A stretch of 64,000 nt of DNA from G965202915 sp965205955 (GCA_965205955.1 OZ242192.1:2480001-2544000); one strand, 5' to 3'. Shown: positions 13,806-23,403, numbered from the stretch's first letter. Program-made: numbers and translations. The notes: a model not told the origin generated them from the sequence alone.

Positions 13806-14933
13806 CTATAACGGTCCGTTCTTGAGCGCTTTTTGCGGCTCAATAAACTGATAACCAAGCGCTTGCGCAACCGCTTCCTGCGTCACCATTCCCTTGTGGA
13901 CGTTGAGTCCGTTTAACAGGTGTGCGTTTTGTTCCAGTGCAGTGATTGTGCCTTTGTTGGCAAGCTCGATGATATAGGGGAGTGTCGCATTGGTCAGGGC
14001 AAAGGTTGAAGTTCGCGCTACACCGCCCGGTATGTTTGCAACGCAATAGTGAGTGATGCCATCAACCACGTAGGTTGGGTCTTGATGAGTAGTTACATGG
14101 CTTGTTTCAAAACAGCCGCCCTGATCGATGGCAACGTCAACCAGCACTGAGCCGGGTTTCATTACTCCCAGCATTTTGCGGGTCACGAGTTTGGGGGATG
14201 CCGCCCCTGGGATAAGCACGGCGCCGATGACCAGATCGGCAGATGCAAGTTGTTTCTCTATGGTATCGAAAGTAGAGTATAAAGTACTCAACCTGTCCCC
14301 ATAGAGTTCATCGATCTGTGTGAGTCGCGCAAGTGATCTGTCTACGATGGTGACTTTAGCTCCCATACCCATGGCGATGCGGGCCGCGTTCAAGCCGACT
14401 ACACCACCACCGATCACCAGCACCTTGGCTGCTTCAACGCCTGGGACCCCGCCTAGCAGGACACCGCTTCCGCCTTCCGCCTTTTCAAGACAGTGGGCGC
14501 CTTCCTGCACCGACATACGGCCTGCTACCTCACTCATCGGCGCGAGTAGCGGCAAACCGCCGTTGCGGTCGGTGACGGTTTCATAGGCGATGCAGGTTGC
14601 GCCGGATTGCATGAGTAACTCAGTTTGGGGGGGATCCGCCGCGAGGTGCAGATAGGTGAACAGGGTCTGACCGGGTCGGAGCATTCTGCATTCTTCCGGC
14701 TGAGGCTCCTTCACCTTCACGATCATTTCGGCTCGTTCGAAAATCTCCTGTACAGTTGCAATGATTTTCGCGCCGGCTTTTTCGTAATCCGCATTGCCGA
14801 GACCAATACCGTCCCCGCCGCTATTCTCAACAAGCACCTGATGCCCGTTGCTTACCAGCTCTCTGGCCCCCGCCGGCGTTAGCCCGATTCTGTACTCGTG
14901 ATTCTTGATTTCCCTGGGGATCCCTATCAGCAT
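13806..14933 (-). CDS. ald: Alanine dehydrogenase
   Basis: A 375-residue NAD-dependent alanine dehydrogenase: L-alanine + NAD+ to pyruvate, ammonia and NADH. The start MLIGIPREIKNHEYRIGLTP and the catalytic residues K75 (VKVKEPQ) and H96 (TYLHLAAD) are present. The Rossmann motif is VLVIGGGVVGLNAARIA at about 168-184. Length and all blocks match the family. The ribosome site AAAGGAG stands before the ATG. It stands alone on the minus strand. The link to pyruvate metabolism fits the presence of aceEF in the window, but no operon joins them. Confidence 0.95.
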   Translation of the reverse strand: MLIGIPREIKNHEYRIGLTPAGARELVSNGHQVLVENSGGDGIGLGNADYEKAGAKIIATVQEIFERAEMIVKVKEPQPEECRMLRPGQTLFTYLHLAADPPQTELLMQSGATCIAYETVTDRNGGLPLLAPMSEVAGRMSVQEGAHCLEKAEGGSGVLLGGVPGVEAAKVLVIGGGVVGLNAARIAMGMGAKVTIVDRSLARLTQIDELYGDRLSTLYSTFDTIEKQLASADLVIGAVLIPGAASPKLVTRKMLGVMKPGSVLVDVAIDQGGCFETSHVTTHQDPTYVVDGITHYCVANIPGGVARTSTFALTNATLPYIIELANKGTITALEQNAHLLNGLNVHKGMVTQEAVAQALGYQFIEPQKALKNGPL

Positions 14934-15068
14934 AATGCTCTCTCCTTTAAATTAAATTGCAGTGTTCGGATTGGCTGTTATAGCACAAAGTATAATGAAT
15001 GGCCCGTTGCACGGTTTCCCGCTCATTGCCGTGACAAAGCTGTGCTTTGCCGCGAAAATTTACAGTCC

Positions 15069-15590
15069 TCACTGACCCTGGCTGACCATATAATCCACCG
15101 CCGCCTTTACCTCTTCATCCGAAAAATTGCCGCCGCCTCGTGCCGGCATCATATATCCCCCCGGGCCGGTATAGCCATTGATGGCACGGTCATACAGCAC
15201 ATCCATGCCCTGCGCAATCCGGGGCGCCCAGCCGGCCTTGTCACCCAGTATCGGAGCTCCAATACCTTCGATACCGTGGCAGGCAACGCACATGCTGCCA
15301 TATATTTTCTCCCCATCGACCGCACCTGAATCGGCAGCCTGCGCCAGAATCTGATTCGGTTCTGTTCCTTCTCCCGCCGCCTGAGCTGGCTCTGACTGCT
15401 CCCCGGCAACGGCGACCTGTCCGACCGGCGCCGTCATTTCCGCAACCGTTTGAGCGCGGCGTTCGGCATCCATCTCATCATTACCTCCTGCCACCTGGGC
15501 AACAACAAAGAAGGCCGCCATCATTGCCGCCAATCCCCCTACAATCAGCGAAAAATTTCTGAAAAATACTTGATCCTGTTCTTTACTCAT
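15069..15590 (-). CDS. Membrane-anchored cytochrome c5-type protein
   Basis: A 173-residue protein with an N-terminal uncleaved anchor (FSLIVGGLAAMMAAFFVVAQ, about residues 14-33), an Ala/Glu-rich linker, then a class I cytochrome c domain. Haem c attaches through CVACH, and the Met ligand is likely in MMPARGGGNFSDEE. It resembles cytochrome c5 (CycB) of gammaproteobacteria, which carries electrons between the bc1 complex and terminal oxidases in the periplasm. It lies alone between ald and a divergent gene. Confidence 0.87.
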   Translation of the reverse strand: MSKEQDQVFFRNFSLIVGGLAAMMAAFFVVAQVAGGNDEMDAERRAQTVAEMTAPVGQVAVAGEQSEPAQAAGEGTEPNQILAQAADSGAVDGEKIYGSMCVACHGIEGIGAPILGDKAGWAPRIAQGMDVLYDRAINGYTGPGGYMMPARGGGNFSDEEVKAAVDYMVSQGQ

Positions 15591-15853
15591 TTCTATTTCC
15601 TCGCTTGCGACTGAATACCGCTATACTGATTGTTACTGCAATCGATCATATCAGCATACCATGACAATAATCATTACATACAGCAACCGACATTTTCAAT
15701 CTGGCGGATGAAAAAGTCATGCCACCACCGTATAACCATCACCTAAGGACCGAAATATAATCGGAAACCTGGATTATTATAATATGCTATAGTATTTACA
15801 AACTTATATATTAGCAAAACTTTCAAAAAACGAACTTTAATGGGGAGCCGACA
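15591..15853. other. Divergent intergenic region
   Basis: Holds promoters for the cytochrome gene (left) and the synthase/dehydrogenase pair (right). The last 100 bp are AT-rich with several TATA-like boxes (TTATTATAAT around 15774-15783). No reading frame with a ribosome site and no strong hairpin is seen. Confidence 0.4.
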
Positions 15854-17503
15854 ATGAAAGCATCCGATCTGATGGTGAAATGCCTTGAGCAAGAGGGGAT
15901 AGAATATATCTTTGGCGTACCGGGCGAAGAAAATGCCGATTTTATGATGTCTCTGGAACCCTCGAAAAAGATCAAGTTCATACTGACGCGCCACGAGCAG
16001 GGCGCCGCCTTCATGGCGGAGATATACGGCCGGCTCACCGGCAATCCGGCGGGATGCCTGGGAACCCTGGGACCGGGCGCCACAAACCTGATCACCGGGG
16101 TCGCGGACAGCAATATGGACTGTGCGCCGATGCTGGTGCTCACCGGCCAGGGGGCCTCCACCCGGCTGCACAAGGAATCGCACCAGGTCATGGATGTGGT
16201 GGGTATGTTCCGGCCGGTAACCAAGTGGGCGCAGACGGTGTTGCACCCGGACAACATCCCGGAGATCATCCGCAAGGCGGTGCGCGTCGCCCGTAGCGAA
16301 AAACCCGGCGCCTGTCTGGTGGAATTGCCCGAGGACATTGCCAAGGCGGAAACCGACTGGGAGCCGCTCAGCCCCCGCCGCTATCAGCGGGCCACCCCGG
16401 AGCAGGAGGAAGTGCGGCAGGCCGCGCAACGCATCGGGCAAGCCAAACGTCCTATCATAATCGCCGGAAACGGCTGCGTACGCGGGCAGGCAAGCAGTGA
16501 ATTACGGCGTTTCTGCCAGCAGACCGGCATTGGCGCCGCCAGCACCTTCATGGCCAAGGGCTGCATCGACATGGATGACGAAAACTGCCTCTACACCGTC
16601 GGACTCCAGTCGCGCGATCTGGTCTCCTGCGCCATTGAGGCGGCCGATCTGATTATCACCGCCGGATTCGACATGGTTGAATACCACCCCAGGCTGTGGA
16701 ACCCGGATGGCCGGAAGCCGGTGCTGCATCTGGACTTCCTGCCGGCGGAGATCGATGCCCACTACCACCCGGAGATTGAACTGGTGGGCGACGTCGCTAA
16801 ATCGCTGGCCATGCTGAACGAATGTATGGCCGATGTAAAATGCGACTTCGACCTGTCCGGCCAGGCGGCCGCCAGACGGGAGATGAGCGACGAACTGGCG
16901 CGTCATGCCGAGGATGACACCGACGGTTCCATCCGCCCGCAGAAGGCCCTGTGGGATGCCCGCCAGGTGCTCGGCGCGCAGGACATACTGCTGTCCGATG
17001 TGGGCGCACACAAAATGTGGATCGCCCGCCACTACCACTGCCACGAACCGAATACCTGCCTCATTCCCAACGGATTCTGTTCCATGGGATTCGCCCTGCC
17101 CGGGGCGATTGCTGCGGCAATGGTGTACCCGCAGCGCCGCATTCTGGGGATCGCCGGTGATGGCGGCTTTCTGATGAATGTTCAGGAAATGGAGACCGCC
17201 AAACGGCTCGGCTGCAATCTGGTCATGCTGGTGTGGGAAGACAAGCAATACGGACTCATCGCCTGGAAGCAGACCGGGGAATTTGGACGGCATACCGAAC
17301 TGGCCTTTGGCAACCCCGACTGGATGGAACTGGCCTCGTCTTTTGGCTGGCACGGCCACCGGGTGGAAAAAAGCGCCCGGCTGGCCGATGAACTGGAGGC
17401 GGCATTCCGGGAGGACGGCCCCTCGCTGGTGGTCATCCCGATCGACTACAGCGAAAACATGAAGCTGAGCGAGCGCCTGGGGCAGCTCGTCTGCCCGATC
17501 TGA
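15854..17503 (+). CDS. Thiamine-diphosphate enzyme, acetolactate synthase-like
   Basis: A 549-residue ThDP enzyme. The catalytic Glu (E48 in TRHEQGAAFMAEIYGRLTG) and the diphosphate site GIAGDGGFLMN are present. The second half of the ThDP motif is EDKQYG rather than the usual NN-YG. Overall it resembles catabolic acetolactate synthase (AlsS) and relatives: two pyruvates to acetolactate and CO2. There is no regulatory subunit gene and no acetolactate decarboxylase, so the real substrate is open. An aldehyde dehydrogenase gene follows 22 bp later. Both are markedly GC-richer than the flanks. Confidence 0.8.
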   Translation: MKASDLMVKCLEQEGIEYIFGVPGEENADFMMSLEPSKKIKFILTRHEQGAAFMAEIYGRLTGNPAGCLGTLGPGATNLITGVADSNMDCAPMLVLTGQGASTRLHKESHQVMDVVGMFRPVTKWAQTVLHPDNIPEIIRKAVRVARSEKPGACLVELPEDIAKAETDWEPLSPRRYQRATPEQEEVRQAAQRIGQAKRPIIIAGNGCVRGQASSELRRFCQQTGIGAASTFMAKGCIDMDDENCLYTVGLQSRDLVSCAIEAADLIITAGFDMVEYHPRLWNPDGRKPVLHLDFLPAEIDAHYHPEIELVGDVAKSLAMLNECMADVKCDFDLSGQAAARREMSDELARHAEDDTDGSIRPQKALWDARQVLGAQDILLSDVGAHKMWIARHYHCHEPNTCLIPNGFCSMGFALPGAIAAAMVYPQRRILGIAGDGGFLMNVQEMETAKRLGCNLVMLVWEDKQYGLIAWKQTGEFGRHTELAFGNPDWMELASSFGWHGHRVEKSARLADELEAAFREDGPSLVVIPIDYSENMKLSERLGQLVCPI

Positions 17504-17525
17504 AGCATAAGCGGAGCATATCGCC

Positions 17526-18965
17526 ATGGAACACCACAACGCTATTATCGCCAACCGGGAAAAACCGGGAGAAGACAGCGCCGAGGTCTGCTGTCCCTGG
17601 GATCAGAAAGTCATCGCCACCGTTGAGGAATGCGCCACAGCGGATGTCGAACAGGCGCTGACCACCGCTGCAAAGCTGTACAATAACCGGGACGGCTGGC
17701 TGGAGGCTGAAACCCGGATAAAAATTCTGGAGCGGGCGGCACAGTTGATGAAAGAGCAGACCGAGAAGTTCGCCCTGCGAGCCGCCAGCGAGGGCGGCAA
17801 ACCCCTGGTCGATTCCAGGGTCGAGGTCGAGCGGGCGGCCGACGGTCTAAAATCCTGCGCCGAGTGCATCCGCACCCATGGGGGGCGGGAAATTCCGATG
17901 GAGCTCAACGCGGCCACCACCGGGCGCCTGGCCGTCACCCGTCACGAACCCATAGGCGTAACCGTGGCCGTCAGCGCCTTCAATCACCCCCTGAACCTGA
18001 TCGTCCACCAGGCGGGTCCTGCGGTGGCCGCTGGCTGCCCGGTCATTGTCAAGCCGGCGGCGGATACCCCCCTTTCCTGTCTGGCACTGGCCGAACTGCT
18101 GACGGAGGCCGGGCTGCCGCCCGGCTGGTTCCAGGTGATCACCGCTACCGACAATGCCGTCGCCGAGGCGCTGGTGACGGACTCCCGGGTTGCTTTTTTC
18201 AGCTTTATCGGCAGCGCCGGCGTGGGCTGGATGTTGCGCTCCAGGCTGGCGCCGGGCACGCGCTGCGCGCTGGAGCACGGCGGCGCGGCGCCGGTCATTG
18301 TCGCCGCCGATGCCGATCTGGAAGATGCCCTGCCGCTGCTGGCCAAGGGGGGCTACTACCATGCCGGGCAGGTTTGCGTTTCGGTACAGCGCATCTTCGC
18401 CCATCGCGATGTCGCCCGGACGCTGGCAGAAGGGCTGGCGCAGCGGGCGCAGAAGATGAAGGTCGGCGATCCCCGGTTGCCGGACACCGAGGTGGGGCCG
18501 CTGATCCGCCCGCGGGAAACCGCCCGGGTGGCCGAATGGGTCGAGAAGGCGCAGAAAGCGGGCGCCGAAATACTGGCTGGCGGAGAACCGATTGGAGAGA
18601 CCTGCTATCAACCGACGCTGCTGTACGACCCGCCGGTCGATACCGAGGTCAGCCGGAAGGAGATCTTCGGGCCGGTGGTGTGCGTCTATCCCTACGACGA
18701 CATCGATGCGGCGATTCGACAGGCCAACAGCCTGCCCTTCGCCTTTCAGGCGTCGGTGTTCAGCCGCGATCTGGACACCGCGATGCACTGCTACCGGCGG
18801 CTGGATGCCTCTGCGGTGATGGTCAACGACCACACGGCCTTCCGGGCCGACTGGATGCCCTTCGCCGGACTGCGGCATTCGGGCCTGGGGGTCGGGGGGA
18901 TCCCCTACACTTTTGAAGATATGCAGATCGCAAAGATGCTGGCGGTGCGCTCATCCGCTCTATAA
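17526..18965 (+). CDS. Aldehyde dehydrogenase family protein
   Basis: A 479-residue NAD(P)-dependent aldehyde dehydrogenase. The active-site Glu is in CALEHGGAAP, the nucleophile Cys in YYHAGQVCVSVQR, and the cofactor motif is FFSFIGSAGVGW. HAGQVCVSVQR is typical of the lactaldehyde/phosphonoacetaldehyde dehydrogenase branch. It forms a two-gene operon with the ThDP enzyme in front. A route in which the ThDP enzyme makes or cleaves a keto acid and this enzyme oxidises the aldehyde is inference. High GC suggests the pair was acquired together. Confidence 0.87.
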   Translation: MEHHNAIIANREKPGEDSAEVCCPWDQKVIATVEECATADVEQALTTAAKLYNNRDGWLEAETRIKILERAAQLMKEQTEKFALRAASEGGKPLVDSRVEVERAADGLKSCAECIRTHGGREIPMELNAATTGRLAVTRHEPIGVTVAVSAFNHPLNLIVHQAGPAVAAGCPVIVKPAADTPLSCLALAELLTEAGLPPGWFQVITATDNAVAEALVTDSRVAFFSFIGSAGVGWMLRSRLAPGTRCALEHGGAAPVIVAADADLEDALPLLAKGGYYHAGQVCVSVQRIFAHRDVARTLAEGLAQRAQKMKVGDPRLPDTEVGPLIRPRETARVAEWVEKAQKAGAEILAGGEPIGETCYQPTLLYDPPVDTEVSRKEIFGPVVCVYPYDDIDAAIRQANSLPFAFQASVFSRDLDTAMHCYRRLDASAVMVNDHTAFRADWMPFAGLRHSGLGVGGIPYTFEDMQIAKMLAVRSSAL

Positions 18966-19065
18966 AGCGGAGAGACCAACGGGCTGTGACGCGATTCTCC
19001 GTCAATGACTTCGCGGGGAATTGTCCGCATTGTTTTTCCCCGTCATTAATTTTCGGAATTTTTTC

Positions 19066-19659
19066 CTAAGGTTTCAAACCATCGGATTGCACAGTGCAGG
19101 CAAGTTTCTCAGCTTGCCGCCGGTATGCCTCTTCCACGCATTCCACTTTTTCCATGAACATATCCGGCTTGACGGCTAAAGAATTCATTAACCTTTCTTC
19201 CATTTCGTTTTGCGATTCCACGCCGCCGTCCGCCAGGATATGCTTGATTTCCAGGTCAGGCGCGCGCAGTTGACGGCAAATCAAGATCCCGCGATGACAC
19301 ACGGTGGCATCCTTTTCCGCGCACATCAGCGCGAGACGATATTCGGCGAGTCCGCGCCGGACTCTGTCAAGCCCGGAAATAAACAAAGGGTCTTTGGCAA
19401 GCAAATCATACTGCACCCTGCCCTGCACATAGTTCGCCGGATTATTGCTGCGAGCGCCGATCTCCCTGCCGAGAAACACATAGACGATTTCGCGCGATTC
19501 CAGCGCCTCCTTCAGATTTTCACGGTTGTACTGCGGGTTATAGCGGCTGTAAGGCTGCGAGCGCACATCGCCCACCGCACTGATGCGGTGGTGCGCCAGC
19601 AATGCGATAAAATCCTCCAGAGGATGCGTGGAATGACCGATGGTAAACAGTTCCTGCAT
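19066..19659 (-). CDS. DUF488 protein downstream of apaH
   Basis: A 197-residue DUF488 protein starting MQELFTIGHSTHPLEDFIAL. It has GDVRSQPYSRYNPQYN, GREIGARSNNP and LMCAEKDATVCHRGIL. It is clearly paralogous to the gene at 12064-12645 along its whole length. It lies 11 bp behind apaH on the same strand, so the two are probably cotranscribed. The role is unknown. The pairing with a diadenosine-tetraphosphatase gene may hint at nucleotide chemistry, but one neighbour is weak evidence. Confidence 0.87.
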   Translation of the reverse strand: MQELFTIGHSTHPLEDFIALLAHHRISAVGDVRSQPYSRYNPQYNRENLKEALESREIVYVFLGREIGARSNNPANYVQGRVQYDLLAKDPLFISGLDRVRRGLAEYRLALMCAEKDATVCHRGILICRQLRAPDLEIKHILADGGVESQNEMEERLMNSLAVKPDMFMEKVECVEEAYRRQAEKLACTVQSDGLKP

Positions 19660-19670
19660 GCCTTAACTCA

Positions 19671-20489
19671 TCATTTTCCTTTCTGCATTTCTTCGCACCG
19701 CACTTGAAAGACGGCGCGGTCTTCCAAGCGCACGGCGGTGAGCGAGCGGCCCCATACACAGCCGCTATCCAGCGCGATTACATTATCGCGCATCATCAAC
19801 CCCAGCGCCGACCAGTGACCGAAAAGGATAGCCGTATCGGCGCTTCTTCTTTGCGGCGCGTCAAACCAGGGATAATAATTGGGAGGTATGTTTTGCGGTT
19901 CGCCGTGAAATGAAAATTTCATTTCGCCGTCGGCCTTGCAGATGCGCATCCGCGTCATCGCATTGACAATCACGCGCCGGCGCGATCCCCCGCGCAGATC
20001 CTCCGACCATTTCGCCGGCTCGTTCCCATACATCACCCGGAAAAAATCACGGTAGTCGGGCGAGGCAAACACCGCCTCCACTTCGCCCGCCAGCCGGGTA
20101 GCGTCGGCGATGGTCCACTGCGGCAACAACCCCGCATGAACCATCGCCCAATCGTTTTCCAAATGAAAAAGCGGGCGGCGGCGCAGCCATTCGCATAACT
20201 TGTCGGCATCGGGCGCCGAAAGAATTTCGTCCAGCGTGTCGGTACCGTGCGGGCGCGACAATCCGGCCTGCACCATCAACAGATGAATATCGTGATTGCC
20301 GAGCACCACGGTAACGCGCCGCCGATTTTCATAGGCCCAGCGCAACATCGCCAGCGAATCCGGACCACGATTCACTATGTCGCCGACCAGCCACAGGCGG
20401 TCGCTGCGCGGATTGAAGCGAATTTTTTCCAGCAGACGCAAAAACGCGGCGAAGCATCCCTGAATATCGCCGACCGCGTAGATCGCCAC
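19671..20489 (-). CDS. apaH: Symmetrical bis(5'-nucleosyl)-tetraphosphatase
   Basis: A 272-residue calcineurin-like phosphoesterase that splits Ap4A into two ADP. Metal motifs are intact: VGDIQG, VGDIVNRGPDS, LGNHDIHLL, VHAGLLPQW and the late FGHW-SALGL. It starts MAIYAVGDIQGCF, as ApaH does in gammaproteobacteria. The usual neighbours (apaG, rsmA) are absent; instead a DUF488 gene follows 11 bp downstream. The ribosome site before the ATG is AAGG-like. Confidence 0.93.
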   Translation of the reverse strand: MAIYAVGDIQGCFAAFLRLLEKIRFNPRSDRLWLVGDIVNRGPDSLAMLRWAYENRRRVTVVLGNHDIHLLMVQAGLSRPHGTDTLDEILSAPDADKLCEWLRRRPLFHLENDWAMVHAGLLPQWTIADATRLAGEVEAVFASPDYRDFFRVMYGNEPAKWSEDLRGGSRRRVIVNAMTRMRICKADGEMKFSFHGEPQNIPPNYYPWFDAPQRRSADTAILFGHWSALGLMMRDNVIALDSGCVWGRSLTAVRLEDRAVFQVRCEEMQKGK

Positions 20490-20731
20490 CCGGCTATCCG
20501 TGCGGCCGTGCGGCAGGCATGATGGGGAATATATTGAGACCTTGCATGATTACTCCTTTTTTGGGAATAGGCAGAGTATAACAGCAGCAAGTCCATTTAT
20601 TTTGCGCCCGCTTTTTGCAACTCTTTGACAATATCCCAAAAGAAACCGTTCCACACAACAGCTTGAATCAGGTTTCATTCGGTTCAGGGATCCCTGACCT
20701 GAAAATTTAGGGATCCCCTAAGCTAAATTTT

Positions 20732-20755
20732 AGCCGGCAATGAGCATTGCCGGCT
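20732..20755. terminator. Strong hairpin after katG
   Basis: AGCCGGCAAT-GAGC-ATTGCCGGCT is a perfect 10-bp stem with a 4-base loop, starting 4 bp beyond the katG stop. There is no clean U-run on the katG strand, so rho-independent termination is likely but not certain. A second palindrome, TCAGGGATCCCTGA, lies at 20684-20697. Confidence 0.6.
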
Positions 20756-20759
20756 GTCG

Positions 20760-22991
20760 TCAACTAAGGTCGAAACGGTCAGCGTTCATGATCTTGTTCC
20801 ACGCCGCTACGAAGTCCTTTATGAAATGCTTTAGCGAATCTGCGACTCCATAGACTTCGGCAATCGCCCTGAGCTGGGAGTGCGAACCAAAGATCAGATC
20901 GACACGGGTCCCGGTCCACTTCAACTCACCGCTTGCCCGGTCACGGCCCTCGAATACCTGGTCATCGTCCTCGGCCGCCTGCCACGTCATGCTCAAGTCG
21001 AGCAGGTTGACGAAGAAGTCATTGCTCAACGTCTCCGTCTGTTGGGTGAAGACGCCGTGTTGGGAGCCACCGAAATTCGCCCCCAGCACTCGCAGACCGC
21101 CTACCAGAACCGTCATCTCCGGCGCCGTCAGCGTCAGTAACTGCGCCCGGTCAACCAATAGCTCCTCGGCCGAAACGGTGTACCTGGCTTTCTGGTAATT
21201 GCGGAAGCCATCGGCAATGGGTTCAAGCATAGCGTAGGATTCGACATCGGTTTGCTCCTGCGATGCATCCATACGGCCGGGCGTGAACGGGACGGTTATA
21301 TCCTGACCGGCTTTTTTCGCCGCAACCTCGATCGCGGCACAGCCGCCGAGGACGATCAGATCAGCAAGTGAAACCTTCTTGCCGCCCGACTGCGAGCCGT
21401 TGAACTCGTTCTGGATGCTCTCCAAAGCCGCGAGCACGTTCGCCAGCTTGGTCGGTTCGTTGACTTCCCAGTCTTCCGCAGGCGCGAGACGGATGCGCGC
21501 ACCGTTGGCGCCACCGCGCATGTCGGAGCCTCGGTAGGTGGACGCCGATGCCCATGCGGTCGAAACAAGCCGGGCGATCGATACACCGGACTCGAGGATT
21601 TTGGCCTTGAGCGCGGCGATGTCGGTATCGTCGATCAGGTCATGATCAACAGCCGGGATCGGATCCTGCCATAACAGTTCTTCCGACGGGACGTCCTTGC
21701 CCAGATAGCGGGTGCGCGGGCCCATGTCACGGTGTATAAGCTTGAACCAGGCGCGGGCAAACGCATCCTCTAACTCTTCCGGATGCTGATGGAAACGGCG
21801 CGAAATGGGCTCGTAGATAGGATCCATCCGCATTGCCATGTCCGCCGTCGTCATGATCGGAGCGTGGCGTTTGGAGGGATCGTGGGCATCCGGCACGGCG
21901 TCCGCGGCGGCGCCATCCGTGGGGATCCATTGATGCGCTCCGGCCGGGCTCTGCGTTAGTTCCCACTCGTAGGCGAACAATGTGTCGAAGTAGCTGGTGT
22001 CCCATTTCGTCGGCGTGGGGGTCCAGGCGCCTTCGATCCCGCTGGTGATTGCGTGACTGCCCTTGCCGTGGCCGAAACTGCTTTTCCAGCCCAGGCCCTG
22101 CAACTCAATCTCAGCCCCTTCGGGCTCGGGACCGACCTGTTCCGGGTCGCCCGCACCATGCGCCTTCCCAAAAGTGTGACCACCGGCGACCAGTGCGACA
22201 GTCTCCTCGTCGTTCATCGCCATGCGCGCGAAGGTTTCGCGAATGTCCCGACCGGAGGCGACGGGATCCGGGTTGCCGTTCGGGCCCTCCGGATTGACGT
22301 AGATCAGCCCCATCTGTACGGCGCCAAGAGGGCTTTCCAGTTCCCGGTCGCCGGCATAGCGCTCGTCGCCGAGCCATTCGCTTTCGGGACCCCAGTAGAT
22401 GTCCTCTTCCGGTTCCCAGATGTCTTCGCGGCCACCGGCAAAACCAAAGGTCTTGAAGCTCATCGATTCCAGCGCGCAGTTTCCGGCCAGGATCATCAGA
22501 TCGGCCCAGGAAATCTGCCTGCCGTATTTCTGCTTGATCGGCCAAAGCAGCCTCCGCGCCTTGTCCAGGTTGCCATTGTCGGGCCAACTGTTGATAGGCG
22601 CGAACCGCTGGGCGCCGGTTCCGCCGCCGCCACGGCCGTCCGAGGTGCGGTAGGTGCCGGCACTGTGCCAGGCCATTCGGATGAAAAAGGGGCCGTAATG
22701 ACCGTAGTCGGCCGGCCACCAATCCTGCGAATCTGTCATCAGCGCATAAAGGTCCTGCTTGACGGCATCGAGATCGAGCTTCTTGAATGCTTCAGCATAG
22801 TTGAAATCCCGGCCCACCGGATTGCCGGCATCAGGATTCTGATGAAGCATCTTCAGGTTGAGCTGGTTTGGCCACCATTGTTGGTTCGACACGGCGGCGT
22901 TCGAAGTGGGCAAACGATGGCCGCCCATCACCGGGCACCTGCTTTCGCTTGCATTGGCTGTATCGGCCATGAGTTTCACGTTTTCTGTCAT
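20760..22991 (-). CDS. katG: Catalase-peroxidase
   Basis: A 743-residue bifunctional haem catalase-peroxidase. The N-terminal active half has distal R105, W108 and H109 (IRMAWHSAGTYR) and proximal H272 (GGHTFGKAHG). The unique Trp108-Tyr231-Met257 adduct residues are all present (MGLIYVNPEGP, FARMAMND). The C-terminal half is the degenerate duplicated domain. It degrades hydrogen peroxide; no signal peptide, so cytoplasmic. The ATG at 22991 has AAGGTG ahead of it; the ATG at 22970 is an alternative. No oxyR gene is adjacent. The leader carries a duplicated motif. Confidence 0.97.
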   Translation of the reverse strand: MTENVKLMADTANASESRCPVMGGHRLPTSNAAVSNQQWWPNQLNLKMLHQNPDAGNPVGRDFNYAEAFKKLDLDAVKQDLYALMTDSQDWWPADYGHYGPFFIRMAWHSAGTYRTSDGRGGGGTGAQRFAPINSWPDNGNLDKARRLLWPIKQKYGRQISWADLMILAGNCALESMSFKTFGFAGGREDIWEPEEDIYWGPESEWLGDERYAGDRELESPLGAVQMGLIYVNPEGPNGNPDPVASGRDIRETFARMAMNDEETVALVAGGHTFGKAHGAGDPEQVGPEPEGAEIELQGLGWKSSFGHGKGSHAITSGIEGAWTPTPTKWDTSYFDTLFAYEWELTQSPAGAHQWIPTDGAAADAVPDAHDPSKRHAPIMTTADMAMRMDPIYEPISRRFHQHPEELEDAFARAWFKLIHRDMGPRTRYLGKDVPSEELLWQDPIPAVDHDLIDDTDIAALKAKILESGVSIARLVSTAWASASTYRGSDMRGGANGARIRLAPAEDWEVNEPTKLANVLAALESIQNEFNGSQSGGKKVSLADLIVLGGCAAIEVAAKKAGQDITVPFTPGRMDASQEQTDVESYAMLEPIADGFRNYQKARYTVSAEELLVDRAQLLTLTAPEMTVLVGGLRVLGANFGGSQHGVFTQQTETLSNDFFVNLLDLSMTWQAAEDDDQVFEGRDRASGELKWTGTRVDLIFGSHSQLRAIAEVYGVADSLKHFIKDFVAAWNKIMNADRFDLS

Positions 22992-23326
22992 GAGTTTTTC
23001 ACCTTTTCTGTTCCAGTGTCCAGACTCCCCAAGGACGCGCCTCTGATTAATCCGGACATATTTTTACTGTGATGAGTTTCACTTTTATTTGCTCAGACGC
23101 CCCAAGGAGGCGCCTCCGATTATTATGAATATATCGGAAAGCAGTGTCAAGTATTTTCAGGAAAAATTGTAGAGTACAAATAGCCTGTCCGGACCTGTAG
23201 CACATAAACTATCCGGTTTTCATAGGCCGGAAATATACCTATGAGACGGACAGAGTGGTTACCGGAGATGATTTCGTGCATCATTAATTCGCAGGAAAAT
23301 AGAAGTAGGGTTATTATAACGCATAC
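22992..23326. other. katG leader and tRNA upstream region, with duplicated motif
   Basis: Two diverged direct copies of about 30 bp, AGACTCCCCAAGGACGCGCC... at 23022 and AGACGCCCCAAGGAGGCGCC... at 23095, each preceded by a TGAGTTT-CAC-TTTT element. In the second copy GGAGGCGCCTCC (23106-23117) is a perfect 12-bp palindrome. The rest holds the promoters of katG (left) and the tRNA (right); no gene is seen. Confidence 0.5.

Positions 23327-23403
<77 letters not shown>

Noticed and set aside
16502..17554. 350-codon antisense frame over the ThDP enzyme
   Set aside because: Same GC effect; it covers catalytic motifs of the real gene.
17847..18916. Frames of about 340-350 codons on both strands overlapping the aldehyde dehydrogenase
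   Set aside because: High GC leaves few stops; no domains, and the sense gene is complete.
20684..20697. Palindrome TCAGGGATCCCTGA as an operator
   Set aside because: It lies between converging or terminating ends (after katG, before the apaH start by about 200 bp) and could equally be part of a terminator; no further support.
22053..23072. 339-codon frame antisense to katG
   Set aside because: Shadow of the catalase-peroxidase gene, which is intact and fully motif-supported.
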